Assembly: GCA_029780695.1 (NCBI GenBank)
Contig: JAKOYD010000106.1
Location: forward strand, 1 to 64,000
Origin: Pseudomonadota bacterium
GTDB taxonomy: Bacteria > Pseudomonadota > Gammaproteobacteria > Burkholderiales > Burkholderiaceae_C
Reading direction: 5' to 3'
Length of the DNA: 64,000 bases
Shown here: positions 11,001 through 19,877 of the stretch, piece by piece
Layout: each line of letters opens with the position of its first letter
Position numbering within the stretch: the first letter of the stretch is position 1
Position numbers and translations under genes: made by a program
Notes under the pieces: generated by a model
What the model saw: the letters and a program-made list of their open reading frames with translations, nothing else
What the model was told of the DNA's origin: nothing
Databases searched by the model: none

Positions 11001-14000
11001 CCTATGACAACCGCACCGAAACCAAGGACCTGGGCACCGTGTGCACCGGCACCAGCGACGCGCGCGGCCTGCTGGTGTGCAACGCCAAGCTCAGCCAGCC
11101 GGGCGAGGTCGAGCTGGTGGTGAGCGCGCGCGACGCGCAAGGCCGCGTGGCGCAGGCGGCCACGTCGGTGTGGGTCACGCGCCAGGGCGAGCTGTGGTTC
11201 GGCGGTGACAACCACGACCGCATGGACGTGCTGCCCGAGAAGAAGCAATACGCCGTGGGCGACACCGTGCGCCTGCAGGTGCGCATGCCGTTCCGCCGCG
11301 CGACGGCGCTGGTGGCGGTCGAGCGCGAAGGCATCGTCGAGACGCAGGTGGTGGAGCTACGCGGCGACGACCCGACCGTGAGCCTGAAGGTCGGCGCCGA
11401 CTGGTCGCCCAACGTCTACATCAGCGTGCTGGCGCTGCGCGGGCGGCTGATCGACGTGCCGTGGTACAGCTTCTTCACCTGGGGCTACCAGCGCCCGCGC
11501 GAATGGTGGGACGCGTTCTGGAACGACCGCAAGGAGTACGTGGCGCCGACACCGATGGTCGACCTGAGCAAGCCGGCGTTCCGGCTCGGCATGGCCGAGA
11601 TCCGCGTCGGCAGCGAGGCGCACCGCATCGACGTCGCCGTGAAGGCCGACAAGGACAGCTACCCCGTGCGCGCCACCGCGCATGTGACCATCGAGGCCAG
11701 GCTGCCCGACGGCCAGCCCGCCGCCCACGCCGAAGTCGCCGTGGCGGCGGTGGATGAGGCGCTGCTGGAGCTGATGCCCAACCGCAGCTGGGACGTGCTG
11801 GAGGCCATGCTGCAACGCCGCGCCTGGGGCGTGCAGACGGCCACGGCGCAGATGGAAATCGTTGGCCGCCGCCACTACGGGCGCAAGGCGGTGCCCGCGG
11901 GCGGCGACGGCGGCGGTGGCGCGCCCACGCGCGAGTTGCTGGACACCCTGCTGCTGTGGAACCCGCGCGTCGCGCTGGACGCGCAGGGCCGCGCGCGCGT
12001 GGACGTGCCGCTGAACGACGCGTTGACCACCTTCCGCGTCGTCGCCATCGCCGACAGCGGCACCGGCCTGTTCGGCACCGGCCGCGCCAGCCTGCGCGCC
12101 ACGCAGGACTTGCAGATCATCAGCGGCCTGCCGCCGCTGGTGCGCGGCGGCGACGCCTTCCGCGCGCTGCTGACGGTGCGCAACACCACCCAGAAGCCGA
12201 TGAAGGTGCAGCTGGCCCCGCGCACCCCGCTGCTGACGCTGCAGCCGCAGACCGTCGACGTGCCCGCCGGCGAGGCGCGCGAACTGGCCTGGGACGTGAC
12301 CGCGCCGCCCGAGCTGGCGGCGCTGCGCGCCGGGCAAATGCTGTGGCAAATCGAGGCGCGCGACGACGCCAGCGGCGCGCGCGATGCGCTCAAGGTCAGC
12401 CAGCGCGTGCTGCCCGCCGTGCCGGTCACGGTGCGGCAGGCCACGCTGGTGCAGCTCAACGGCCCGTTCGCGCAAGACGTGGCGGCACCGGCCGGCGCCC
12501 TGCCTGGGCGCGGCGGCGTGCGGCTGGCGCTGCAGCCCAAACTGTCCGACGGTCTGCCGGGCGTGCGCGACTGGTTTGCGCGCTACCCCTATTCGTGCCT
12601 CGAACAAAAGGCCAGCGTCGCCATCGGCCTGCGTGACGAGAAGCTGTGGCAGCAGACCACCGCCCAGTTGCCGGCCTACCTGGACGGCGACGGCCTGGCC
12701 TACTACTTCCCGCCCCGCGCGGGCGATGACAACCGCGGCAGCGACATCCTCACCGCCGCGCTGCTGTCGTCCACGCACGAAGCGGCGCGGCTAAACCCGG
12801 CCTTTGCCCTGCCCGACAGCGCCCGCGCGCAGATGATCGCGGGGCTGACCGCCTTCGTCGAAGGGCGCATCGAGCGCAAGTTCTGGTCGCCGCAAGCCGA
12901 CCTGGACGTGCGCAAGATCGCCGCGCTGGAAGCGCTGTCGCGCCACGGCGCGGCGCGCGCGGCCATGCTGGGCAGCATCACGGTGGCGCCCAACCAGTGG
13001 CCGACCAGCGCGGTGATTGACTGGATCGGCGTGCTCAAGCGCGTGCCCGGCGTGCCCGAGCAGCGCGCCAGACTGCAGCAGGCCGAGCAGGTGCTGCGCG
13101 CGCGCCTGTCCTACCAGGGCACGCGCCTGGCCTTCAGCACCGAAGCGCAGGACCACTGGTGGTGGCTGATGGCCGGCGGCGACGTCAACGGCGCGCGCCT
13201 GCTGCTCACCGTGCTGGACGACCCGGCCTGGAAGGACGAGCTGCCGCGCATTGCCAACGGCTTCATCGCACGCCAGCAGGGCGGCGCCTGGGACACCACC
13301 GCCGCCAACCTGTGGGGCGGCCTGGCGCTGCAGGCCTTTGGCCGCGCGCGCGAGTCAGAGCCCGTGGCCGGCACCACCCGGGCCACGCTGGGCGACGCCA
13401 AGGAGCAAATCCACTGGTCGCAGGTCGCGCGCGCCAAGCCCGCCGACCCGCAGGGCGCGGCCACCGCCGATCCGCGCTTCGGCGCGCCAGGCCAATACGT
13501 CAACAACACCCTGCTGCTGCCCTGGCCCGCCGGCCCCGCGCCGCTGACGGTGGCACACGAAGGCAGCGGCAAGCCCTGGCTCACGCTGCAGTCGCTGGCC
13601 GCCGTGCCGCTGACGGCGCCGCTGGCGGCCGGCTACCAGATCAAGAAGACGGTGACCCCCGTCGAGCAGGCCGACAAGAGCCTGCCACCCGGCCAGTATT
13701 CGCGCGGCGACGTGCTGCGCGTGACGCTGGACGTGACCGCCAGCAGCGACATGACCTGGGTCGCCATCACCGACCCGGTGCCGGGCGGCGCCACCATTCT
13801 GGGCAGCGGGCTGGGGCGCGACTCGCTGGTCGCCGCGTTGGGCGAGCGGCTTGAAGGGCGCGGCTGGCCAGCCTATGAAGAGCGCAGCTTCGAGGCTTTT
13901 CGCAGCTATTACGAGTACCTGCCCAAGGGCAGCGTCAAGATGGAATACACGGTGCGGCTGAACAACCCCGGCCACTTTCAGTTGCCACCCAGCCGCGTCG

Positions 14001-14062
14001 AAGCCTTGTACGCGCCCGACATGCATGGCGAGGCGCCCAACGCGCCGGTGCGCGTGAAATGA
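8057..14062 (+). CDS. alpha-2-macroglobulin family protein (bacterial MG, YfhM-like)
   Basis: A 2001-residue periplasmic protease-trapping protein. The start at 8057 is preceded by TCTGGAG and gives a signal peptide (residues 1-37, ending LAAPLAQA) without a lipobox cysteine, so it appears to be exported but not lipidated. The rest is a chain of macroglobulin domains; the bait-like and A2M_N2/A2M domains are followed by the thioester motif SCLEQ with Cys1514 and Gln1517, the bacterial counterpart of GCGEQ. The thioester is therefore intact. Family knowledge: such proteins bond covalently to attacking proteases and are usually encoded next to PBP1C, which is the case here apart from one inverted gene in between. 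Confidence 0.95.
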   Translation: MPLAFSGVSTWLRRPAPFIRLGALAGLWLAAPLAQAVTVASFSPQGEVSRVRQITAQFSEAMVAFGDAKAPAPLTVSCDNAAASRGQGRWTSAREWVYDFEADLPPGVRCRADAVAGFKSASGGAWAGPTSHAFQTGGPFVQRIAPDTSQPIEEEQAFAIRLNGDATPESLAAHLWCAVDGLGERVPVRPLAADVRAALFKHLGWTKDAERAPLRHAAFQCNRRLTAGSRVQVVYGAGVATPSGVANRVERRFAFSVREPFTASLGCERETAQAGCMPIRPVELRFSAPVPRRLAALVRLRGDKVEHEPVFDDGADADALVERVRFPHPLPERSAFTLTLPPDLKDASGRPLTNAASFPMRVATGPMPPLAKFAAAPFGIVERFAEGPGGPALLPLTLRYVEPTLKAQTLPIRHLQPQSDADIIAWFTRVQRYDQALLPRAWAAKDLKRPLPAPVSDETKDMVESRTLSLLQDRADAKAIDVPPPARQGGGSAERPFEVVGIPLPPGFHVLELQSPRLGQSLLNEKYGAQRAMVVRTSALVTNLGVHFKLGRGDALAWVTTLDTGRPVEGARVQVSDCHGKPLAQASTDAQGIARFKGLSPEPPRCSQGEDFYADFQQAYFVSARADSRGAPDMAFTWSSWQRGIEPWRFNVPTSSDARPDVRAHSVLDRVLLRAGETVSMKHLLRTETPGGFGLPAANPATLVITHVGSGQEFTQPLAWRATASGGRSAESSFAIPTAARLGVYQVSMRLPRRASAAGGEEGGETVQTGQFRVEEFRLPVYKGSIAPQSQEPLVAAASVPLQLQVGYVAGGPAASLPVRVSALTRARVPRFDSYDEFSFEPPRARAEAQTGTEGEEEAAARQDQRVVADKLPVTLDRQGQGQVTVPDLPAAARPRDLVLEATYADPNGELQTLRGNATLWPAAVIAGVRAEGWVSASQSMQLQALALDLNGKPQAGVPLDVKAVARITTTSRKRMVGGFYTYDNRTETKDLGTVCTGTSDARGLLVCNAKLSQPGEVELVVSARDAQGRVAQAATSVWVTRQGELWFGGDNHDRMDVLPEKKQYAVGDTVRLQVRMPFRRATALVAVEREGIVETQVVELRGDDPTVSLKVGADWSPNVYISVLALRGRLIDVPWYSFFTWGYQRPREWWDAFWNDRKEYVAPTPMVDLSKPAFRLGMAEIRVGSEAHRIDVAVKADKDSYPVRATAHVTIEARLPDGQPAAHAEVAVAAVDEALLELMPNRSWDVLEAMLQRRAWGVQTATAQMEIVGRRHYGRKAVPAGGDGGGGAPTRELLDTLLLWNPRVALDAQGRARVDVPLNDALTTFRVVAIADSGTGLFGTGRASLRATQDLQIISGLPPLVRGGDAFRALLTVRNTTQKPMKVQLAPRTPLLTLQPQTVDVPAGEARELAWDVTAPPELAALRAGQMLWQIEARDDASGARDALKVSQRVLPAVPVTVRQATLVQLNGPFAQDVAAPAGALPGRGGVRLALQPKLSDGLPGVRDWFARYPYSCLEQKASVAIGLRDEKLWQQTTAQLPAYLDGDGLAYYFPPRAGDDNRGSDILTAALLSSTHEAARLNPAFALPDSARAQMIAGLTAFVEGRIERKFWSPQADLDVRKIAALEALSRHGAARAAMLGSITVAPNQWPTSAVIDWIGVLKRVPGVPEQRARLQQAEQVLRARLSYQGTRLAFSTEAQDHWWWLMAGGDVNGARLLLTVLDDPAWKDELPRIANGFIARQQGGAWDTTAANLWGGLALQAFGRARESEPVAGTTRATLGDAKEQIHWSQVARAKPADPQGAATADPRFGAPGQYVNNTLLLPWPAGPAPLTVAHEGSGKPWLTLQSLAAVPLTAPLAAGYQIKKTVTPVEQADKSLPPGQYSRGDVLRVTLDVTASSDMTWVAITDPVPGGATILGSGLGRDSLVAALGERLEGRGWPAYEERSFEAFRSYYEYLPKGSVKMEYTVRLNNPGHFQLPPSRVEALYAPDMHGEAPNAPVRVK

Positions 14063-14070
14063 CGACTTCT

Positions 14071-14116
14071 ACAAAAACAATAGCATCGTGCGCTTGCCAG
14101 TCAAGCGCCGGCGCCG
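14071..14116. repeat. class-A interspersed hairpin repeat
   Basis: Contains AATAGCATCGTGCGCTTGCC and its partner arm TCAAGCGCC, the class-A core, in the 57-bp gap between the convergent A2M and GAF genes. It is followed by GCCGTTTTT, so it may terminate the A2M transcript. Confidence 0.65.
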
Positions 14117-14119
14117 TTT

Positions 14120-14848
14120 TTACCGGCTGGTTTGCGCCCGCGCGCCCAGCAACAGCGCGGTTTGCCGCGCCAGCAGCTGCAGGGTACGCAACTGCACCGG
14201 CGTGAAGTCGCGCGGCTGACGGTCGGCCACCCACAAGGTGCCAATGCCCACGCCTTGCGCAGTGGTCAGCGGAACCGCCGCGTAAGAGCGGATGCCCTCG
14301 CGCGCCAGCGCCGGCACCGGGGTGCTGAAGCGCGGGTCGTGCACCACGTCGCGCAGCACCGTCATGCGGGCGCGCGGCTGGGCGATGTCGTCGCAGGCCA
14401 ACGCCAGCGCCGTGGCGCGCTCGGCGCTGACGCCCACGCCGGCCTCCAGCCGCAGCTCGCCGCCGCCAAACAGGGTGATCGCGGCAATCGGCGTCTGGCA
14501 AATGCGCACGGCGGCTTCGGCCACGTATTGGTAGGCCGCGTCGCCATGGGCGTCCAGCGCGGCCACGCGGCGCTGCTCGGCCTCGGCGCTGTCGGCCAAG
14601 GCGGACGTGGGCGTGGGCGCGGCGGCAGGCCGGGCGTCGTGCGGCGCCCACTGGCAGGCGGCTGGCGTGGGTTGGGCCTCAGCCAAGGGCGAATCGGCGG
14701 CCTCGGGCGCATCTGTGAGATGCAGCGGCAGCGTGTCCTGCCATGCGTCGGGCTCTTGCGCGGCGGCGGGGTCGACACCGACGGCCGCGCCCACCGGCAC
14801 GCGCGCCTCGGACGATGCGTTTCGCTTCCTGCCAAACCAGCCCAACAT
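14120..14848 (-). CDS. GAF-domain protein
   Basis: A 242-residue cytoplasmic protein: basic start MLGWFGRKRNAS, a low-complexity Ala/Pro/Glu linker to about residue 90, then a GAF domain (RVAALDAHGDAAYQYVAEAA through LLGARAQ). This subtype is often fused to kinases, cyclases or PAS domains; here it stands alone with no output domain, so a small-molecule or redox sensing role is only a guess. It is inverted between the A2M gene and pbpC, which otherwise form a known pair, and shares an 81-bp AT-rich divergent promoter region with pbpC. Confidence 0.8.
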   Translation of the reverse strand: MLGWFGRKRNASSEARVPVGAAVGVDPAAAQEPDAWQDTLPLHLTDAPEAADSPLAEAQPTPAACQWAPHDARPAAAPTPTSALADSAEAEQRRVAALDAHGDAAYQYVAEAAVRICQTPIAAITLFGGGELRLEAGVGVSAERATALALACDDIAQPRARMTVLRDVVHDPRFSTPVPALAREGIRSYAAVPLTTAQGVGIGTLWVADRQPRDFTPVQLRTLQLLARQTALLLGARAQTSR

Positions 14849-14929
14849 GCTCCAGATACACCCTGTATGTAACTATCTGTATGGGATTATGAGCCTAATT
14901 AAGCGTTTTGTCTTGCTTCTGCCATCAAA

Positions 14930-17299
14930 ATGGCTGCCAGAATGCCGCCCATGATGATGCGGCAGGCTCGTGGCGGCGTCGCCGCGCTGGCACTGTGCGC
15001 GGCTTGGGCGGCGCATGCGACGCCCGGCTTTGCCGAGGTTCGCGCCCACTGGCAGCCGTCCGACACGGTGCTGCTCGACCGCGCCGGCCAGCCGATTCAC
15101 CGCCTGCGCAGCGACGACCGCGCGCGGCGCGGCGCCTGGGTGGCGCTGGTCGACGTGTCGCCCGCGCTGCGCCAGGCGGTGCTGTTTTCGGAAGACCGGC
15201 GCTTTTACGAACACAGCGGCGTCGACTGGCGCGCCGTGTCGGCCGCCGCCTGGGCCAACCTGTGGAACACCCGCACGCGCGGCGCCAGCACGCTGACGAT
15301 GCAACTGGCCGGGTTGCTGGACGACGACCTGCGGCAATCCGCCAGCGGCCGCAGCCTGGGCCAGAAAGCGCGCCAGGCCGTGCTGGCCACGCGACTGGAA
15401 GGCAGCTGGCGCAAAGACCAGATCCTGGAGGCCTACCTGAACCTGGTGCCATTTCGTGGCGAGCTGGTGGGCATCGACGCGCTGTCGCGCACGCTGTTCG
15501 ACAAGGCGCCGCACGGCCTGCAAGAAAGCGAAGCAGCCATCGCCGCCGCCTTGCTGCGCGCGCCCAACGCGCGCGCGCCGGCGGTGGCGCGGCGCGCATG
15601 CGGCGTGCTGCGCACCCTGCGCGGCGACGCCGGCGCCGACTGCGTAGCGCTGGACATGCAGGTCGAAGCCGTCCTGGGCCGCCGCGCGTTCGCCGCCAGC
15701 GAAGGCGTTGCGCCACACGCCGCGCGCCGCCTGCTGGCCGCCGCGCCCGCTGCCGGCGCGCCCGCCACGCTGCACAGCACGATCGACGGCGCGCTGCAGC
15801 GCCTGGCGCTGCAGACGCTGCAACGCCAGGTGCGCGAACTGCACGGCCGCAACGTGGCCGATGGCGCCGTGGTGGTGCTGGACAACGCCAGCGGCGACGT
15901 GCTGGCCTGGGTCGGCTCGACCGGCCCGCTGAGCGCGGCGGCCGAAGTGGACGGCGTCACCGCGCCGCGCCAGGCCGGCAGCACGCTCAAGCCCTTCTTG
16001 TACGCGCAGGCGATTGCCGAACGGCGCCTGACCGCCGCCAGCCTGCTGGACGATTCGCCCGAGCAGTTGCAAACCGCCAGCGGCCTCTACATTCCGCAAA
16101 ACTACGACCGCCAGTTCAAGGGCCACGTGTCGGTGCGCGTGGCGCTGGCCGCGTCGCTCAACGTGCCGGCGGTGCGCACGCTGGTCATGGTGTCGCCCGA
16201 CGCCTTCGCGCGCCAGCTCAACGCGCTGGGCATCGCCCTGAAGCACGGCGGCGACCACTACGGCTACAGCCTGGCGCTGGGCAGCGCCGAAGTCAGCCTG
16301 CTGCAGCTGACGAACGCGTTTCGCGCGCTGGCCAATGGCGGGCAGCTGTGCCCGGTGCGCTTGCAGGCAACGTCGCTCCCTCCCTCGCTGCGGCAGGGCC
16401 GGGGTGGGGGCCGCGCGGCGTCCGATTCCAGTGACGGCCCGCCCACCCCAGCCCTCTCCCCAGAGGGACGAGAAAGCAAGCCCCCGGCGCAGGCGGGGGC
16501 GAGCACCTGCACGCCCGCCATCGACCCCGCCGCCGCCTTCATCGTGGGCGACATCCTGAGCGACCCGAACGCCCGTTCGCGCACCTTCGGCACCGACTCG
16601 GTGCTGGCCACGCGCGCGTGGACCGCCGTCAAGACCGGCACCAGCAAGGACATGCGCGACAACTGGGCGGTGGGCTACAGCCAGCGCTACACCGTCGGCG
16701 TGTGGCTGGGCAACGCCAGCGGCGCCGCCATGTGGGACGTCAGCGGCACCAGCGGCGCAGCGCCGGTCTGGGCCACGCTGATGCGTCACCTGCACGCACA
16801 CGCGCCGTCGCGCCCGCCCGCGCCGCCCGCGGGCGTCGTGCGCCGTGCGGTGCGCTTCGGCGACCCGCTGGAAGCGGCGCGCGACGAATGGTTTCTGCCG
16901 GGCACCGAGCAGGCGTTGTTTGCTATTGATTCAGAAGCTGCTGGCGCGCGCCCGGCCAGCGCTGCAGCCCGAATCGAACCCAAATCCGTCAACCAGCCGG
17001 CGGTGCCGGCCCGCATCACCGCGCCGGCCGACGGCACCATCCTGGCGCTCGACCCCGACATCCCGCCCGCGCGGCAGCGCCTGACGCTGCTGGCCGACGC
17101 CGGTGGCGCCGCGCCGGCCAGCCTGCGCTGGTGGATCGGCGCGCGCGCCATCGGCCACGGCCCGCGCGCGCAATGGCTGCCCTGGCCCGGCCGCCACGTG
17201 GTGCAGCTGCGCGACGCCTCGGGCCGCGTGCACGACGAGCGGCGCCTTGAAGTGCGCGGCGCCGCCGTCAAGCCCGCCGCCGCGCGCACGCCGCGCTGA
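14930..17299 (+). CDS. pbpC: penicillin-binding protein 1C
   Basis: Bifunctional peptidoglycan glycosyltransferase/transpeptidase of 789 residues: N-terminal signal-anchor, GT51 domain with EDRRFYEHSGVD (near residue 88) and STLTMQLA, transpeptidase domain with active-site Ser351 in GSTLKPF, SLN, and KTGTS near 568, and a C-terminal PBP1C-specific domain. All catalytic motifs are present. Two parts are odd: residues about 480-523 are a Gly/Ser/Pro-rich insertion encoded by class-B palindromic repeats, and residues around FAIDSEAAGARPASA (16920-16965) are encoded by a class-A fragment. Several in-frame ATGs (14930, 14942, 14951) follow one another and the start is uncertain. Confidence 0.95.
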   Translation: MAARMPPMMMRQARGGVAALALCAAWAAHATPGFAEVRAHWQPSDTVLLDRAGQPIHRLRSDDRARRGAWVALVDVSPALRQAVLFSEDRRFYEHSGVDWRAVSAAAWANLWNTRTRGASTLTMQLAGLLDDDLRQSASGRSLGQKARQAVLATRLEGSWRKDQILEAYLNLVPFRGELVGIDALSRTLFDKAPHGLQESEAAIAAALLRAPNARAPAVARRACGVLRTLRGDAGADCVALDMQVEAVLGRRAFAASEGVAPHAARRLLAAAPAAGAPATLHSTIDGALQRLALQTLQRQVRELHGRNVADGAVVVLDNASGDVLAWVGSTGPLSAAAEVDGVTAPRQAGSTLKPFLYAQAIAERRLTAASLLDDSPEQLQTASGLYIPQNYDRQFKGHVSVRVALAASLNVPAVRTLVMVSPDAFARQLNALGIALKHGGDHYGYSLALGSAEVSLLQLTNAFRALANGGQLCPVRLQATSLPPSLRQGRGGGRAASDSSDGPPTPALSPEGRESKPPAQAGASTCTPAIDPAAAFIVGDILSDPNARSRTFGTDSVLATRAWTAVKTGTSKDMRDNWAVGYSQRYTVGVWLGNASGAAMWDVSGTSGAAPVWATLMRHLHAHAPSRPPAPPAGVVRRAVRFGDPLEAARDEWFLPGTEQALFAIDSEAAGARPASAAARIEPKSVNQPAVPARITAPADGTILALDPDIPPARQRLTLLADAGGAAPASLRWWIGARAIGHGPRAQWLPWPGRHVVQLRDASGRVHDERRLEVRGAAVKPAAARTPR
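16372..16500. repeat. class-B palindromic repeat pair inside pbpC
   Basis: Two inverted arms, CTCCCTCCCTCGCTGCGGC...GGGGTGGGGG and CCCACCCCAGCCCTCTCCCC...AGAGGGACGAG, inserted between the conserved segment NGGQLCPVRL and the rest of the transpeptidase domain. The same family occurs in rsgA, at the start of the Mla lipoprotein gene and in the spacer at 23.6 kb. Confidence 0.75.
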
Positions 17300-17393
17300 A
17301 CCGCCACCGCGCCGAATGGCCTTGCCTTCGCCGGGCGCGCGCAGCTTGCCTACACTCGGCACCACCCCCTTGAATACATCAGCGACGACACAC

Positions 17394-18782
17394 ATGGCAG
17401 AACACGACTTCGACCTTTTCGTGATTGGCGGCGGCTCCGGCGGCGTGCGGGCGGCGCGCGTGGCGGCGCAGCGCGGCGTGCGGGTGGGCATGGCCGAAAG
17501 CGGGCGCATGGGCGGCACCTGCGTCAACGTCGGCTGCATCCCCAAGAAGCTCTACAGCTACGCCGCGCACTACGCCGAAGCCTTTGTCGAAGCGCGCGGC
17601 TTCGGCTGGGAACTGGCGCACGCGCCCTCGCTCGACTGGCCGACGCTGAAGGCGAACCGCGCGCGTGAGATCGAGCGGCTGAACGGCATCTACGACGGCC
17701 TGATGGTCAACGCCGGCGTGCAGCGCCTGCAGGGCCGCGGGCGCATCGTGGACGCGCACACGGTGGAGGTGACGGCCGAAGACGGCGGCACCACGCGCCA
17801 CACGGCCCAGCACATCCTCATCGCCACCGGCGGGCGGCCGCACGTGCCCGCCATCGAGGGTGCCGACCTGGCCGTCACGTCGGACGACATGTTCGACCTG
17901 CCCGTGTTTCCGCAACGCCTGGTGGTGGTGGGCGGCGGCTACATCGGCTGCGAAATGGCCAGCATCTTTCACGGCCTGGGCGCGCAGGTCACCCTGCTGT
18001 ACCGCGGCGAGCAAATCCTGCGCGGTTTTGACGACGAGGTGCGCAACTTCACCGCCGACGAAATGCGCAAGGCCGGCGTGGACGTGCGCGTGCACTGCGA
18101 CGTGGCCCGCATCGAGCCTGGCGCGGGCGGCGCCCGCCGCGTGGTGCTGAGCGACGGCACGCGCGTCGACGCCGATGTGGTGCTGTACGCCACCGGCCGG
18201 CGCCCCAACGTCGATGGCCTGGGCCTGCAGGACGTGGGCGTGACACAGGCCGACAACGGCGCCGTGGTGGTCGATGCGCACTTCACCACGCAGGTGCGCA
18301 GCATTCACGCGCTGGGCGACGTGGTGGGCCGGCTGGAGCTGACGCCCGTGGCGCTAGCCGAGGCCATGGCGCTGGTCGACCACCTATTCGGCCCGGCGCC
18401 GGGCAAGCCGGCGCGCACCATGGACTACGACAACATCCCCACCGCCGTGTTCACCCATCCACCCATCGGCACCGTGGGCTTGACCGAGGCCGCGGCGCGC
18501 GCGAAATGCGGCGCCATCCAGGTCTTTCGCGGCGACTTCAAGCCGCTCAAGCACACGCTGTCGGGCAGCGGCGAGCGCACGCTGGTCAAGCTCATCGTCG
18601 ACGCCGCCAGCGACCGCGTGGTGGGCCTGCACATGGTCGGCGCCGACGCCGGCGAAATCGTGCAGGGCTTTGCCGTGGCGCTGAAGTGTGGCGCCACCAA
18701 GGCGCAGTTCGACGCCACCATCGGCATCCACCCCACCAGCGCCGAAGAATTCGTGACGCTGCGCGAGGTGGCGCGGACCTGA
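17394..18782 (+). CDS. gor: glutathione-disulfide reductase
   Basis: NADPH-dependent reductase that keeps glutathione reduced in the cytoplasm. The 462-residue product has an N-terminal FAD-binding motif VIGGGSGGVRAARVAA, the redox-active pair Cys43/Cys48 in GGTCVNVGCIPKK, an NAD(P) motif VVGGGYIGCEMASI and the C-terminal HPTSAEEF catalytic histidine segment. The frame is open upstream into pbpC; the ATG at 17394 was chosen because it matches the family N-terminus. It is monocistronic between pbpC and an inverted repeat region. Confidence 0.96.
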   Translation: MAEHDFDLFVIGGGSGGVRAARVAAQRGVRVGMAESGRMGGTCVNVGCIPKKLYSYAAHYAEAFVEARGFGWELAHAPSLDWPTLKANRAREIERLNGIYDGLMVNAGVQRLQGRGRIVDAHTVEVTAEDGGTTRHTAQHILIATGGRPHVPAIEGADLAVTSDDMFDLPVFPQRLVVVGGGYIGCEMASIFHGLGAQVTLLYRGEQILRGFDDEVRNFTADEMRKAGVDVRVHCDVARIEPGAGGARRVVLSDGTRVDADVVLYATGRRPNVDGLGLQDVGVTQADNGAVVVDAHFTTQVRSIHALGDVVGRLELTPVALAEAMALVDHLFGPAPGKPARTMDYDNIPTAVFTHPPIGTVGLTEAAARAKCGAIQVFRGDFKPLKHTLSGSGERTLVKLIVDAASDRVVGLHMVGADAGEIVQGFAVALKCGATKAQFDATIGIHPTSAEEFVTLREVART

Positions 18783-18783
18783 G

Positions 18784-18835
18784 ATTGCTTCCGTTTTCAT
18801 AGCTGCTGGCGATTGCCAGACAAGCGCCAGCGGCC
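18784..18835. repeat. class-A interspersed hairpin repeat
   Basis: ATTGCTT...CATAGCTGCTGGCG then TTGCCAGACAAGCGCCAG directly behind the gor stop codon. It belongs to the class-A family by its ATAGCTGCT head and CAAGCGC arm. Confidence 0.7.
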
Positions 18836-18926
18836 AGAATAGCGTGAATCAGGTGGGTCTTGTGCCCGCACGGCAGCCACGTGGTCGGCGACGGGGCTTC
18901 GCGACCACGGCGCTTCCTCACTCGTC

Positions 18927-19005
18927 ATTCCCGCGCAGGCGGGATCCATGTATCGATCACCGCTGTTGCTGGAACTGCCGGATGGATCCCCGCCTGCGCG
19001 CACTG
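18927..19005. repeat. class-D inverted repeat (GCGCAGGCGGGATCCA family)
   Basis: GCGCAGGCGGGATCCA at 18933-18948 and TGGATCCCCGCCTGCGC at 18983-18999 form a near-perfect inverted pair around a 34-base loop. The arms resemble the CCCGCGCAGGCGGGATCC intergenic repeats seen widely in Proteobacteria. The whole 294-bp spacer between gor and the DedA gene (18783-19076) otherwise holds only the class-A copy and no gene I can support. Confidence 0.7.
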
Positions 19006-19076
19006 ACGGCGGAATGTGAAAGCTTGCGCCGGCAGCGTTTGACCACGGAAACCCAAGCCCCCCATCGGTCACCCCA

Positions 19077-19676
19077 TCAAGCGCCCGAATTCCGCTCCTC
19101 ATTGCCTTCGGCCGCGCGCCGCACCCGCCCCCGCCAGCCGCGCCACGCCGCCAGGCCCAGCGCCAGCGCCAGCAGCGCACCCAGCACCCAGCCCTGTACT
19201 TCGTGCACGTCTGCCAGCATGGCCTGGGCGGCGGCGCCGAACATCCAGCCGGCGCCCGCGGCCAGAAAACCCCACAGCGACGCGCCCACCAGGTTGAAGG
19301 CCAGAAAGCGCGGCCACGGCATGTCGGACATGCCCAGCAGGATCGGCCCCGCCCAGCGCATGCCGTACATGAAGCGCATGCCGATCACCACCAGCATGCC
19401 CCAGCGCGCCACCAGCCGGTTGAATTGCTCGCGGTAGCGCAGCACCTGCGGCCAGCGCGCCAGCACCTGCGGCCCGCGCCAGCGCCCCACGCTAAACAGC
19501 AGCACGTCGCTGGCCGCGCCCATGAACGCGCCGACCGCCATCACCGCCGGCAGGTCCAGGTGGCCCAGCCGCGCCGCAAAGCCGGCCAGGATCAGCAGCG
19601 TCTCGCCTTCTACCAGGCCGCCGAGCACCACCGCCCAGTAGCCGTACTGCGTCACAAATTGCCAAAGGGTATCCAT
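19077..19676 (-). CDS. DedA family membrane protein
   Basis: A 199-residue multi-pass membrane protein of the DedA/SNARE-associated family (VEGETLLILAGFAARLGHLDL near the N-terminus; GRWRGPQVLARWP; RFMYGMRWAGPILLG). Members act in lipid flipping and membrane energetics; several are undecaprenyl-phosphate translocases. The essential acidic residue and the arginine-rich cytosolic loop of the family are visible. The ATG at 19676 gives the family start (MDTLWQFVTQYGYWAVV). It diverges from the lactate dehydrogenase gene. The substrate cannot be told from sequence. Confidence 0.9.
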   Translation of the reverse strand: MDTLWQFVTQYGYWAVVLGGLVEGETLLILAGFAARLGHLDLPAVMAVGAFMGAASDVLLFSVGRWRGPQVLARWPQVLRYREQFNRLVARWGMLVVIGMRFMYGMRWAGPILLGMSDMPWPRFLAFNLVGASLWGFLAAGAGWMFGAAAQAMLADVHEVQGWVLGALLALALGLAAWRGWRGRVRRAAEGNEERNSGA

Positions 19677-19877
19677 GCATGCCCTGTCAAGATGGGGCTG
19701 CATTCTGCCGTGGATCAGCAGCCCGGATGTTTCATCGTGGCGACGCCCAGCGCGCCCGGCCGCGGGATGCATGTGTGTGCGGCGTGGCGCAGCAGGGGCC
19801 GGGTGCCCCTGCAAGACAGGCCGTGCACCCAGGCGCCCGCCGCCGGGATGCGATGGACGTCGAGTGTTTTTGCCAAC

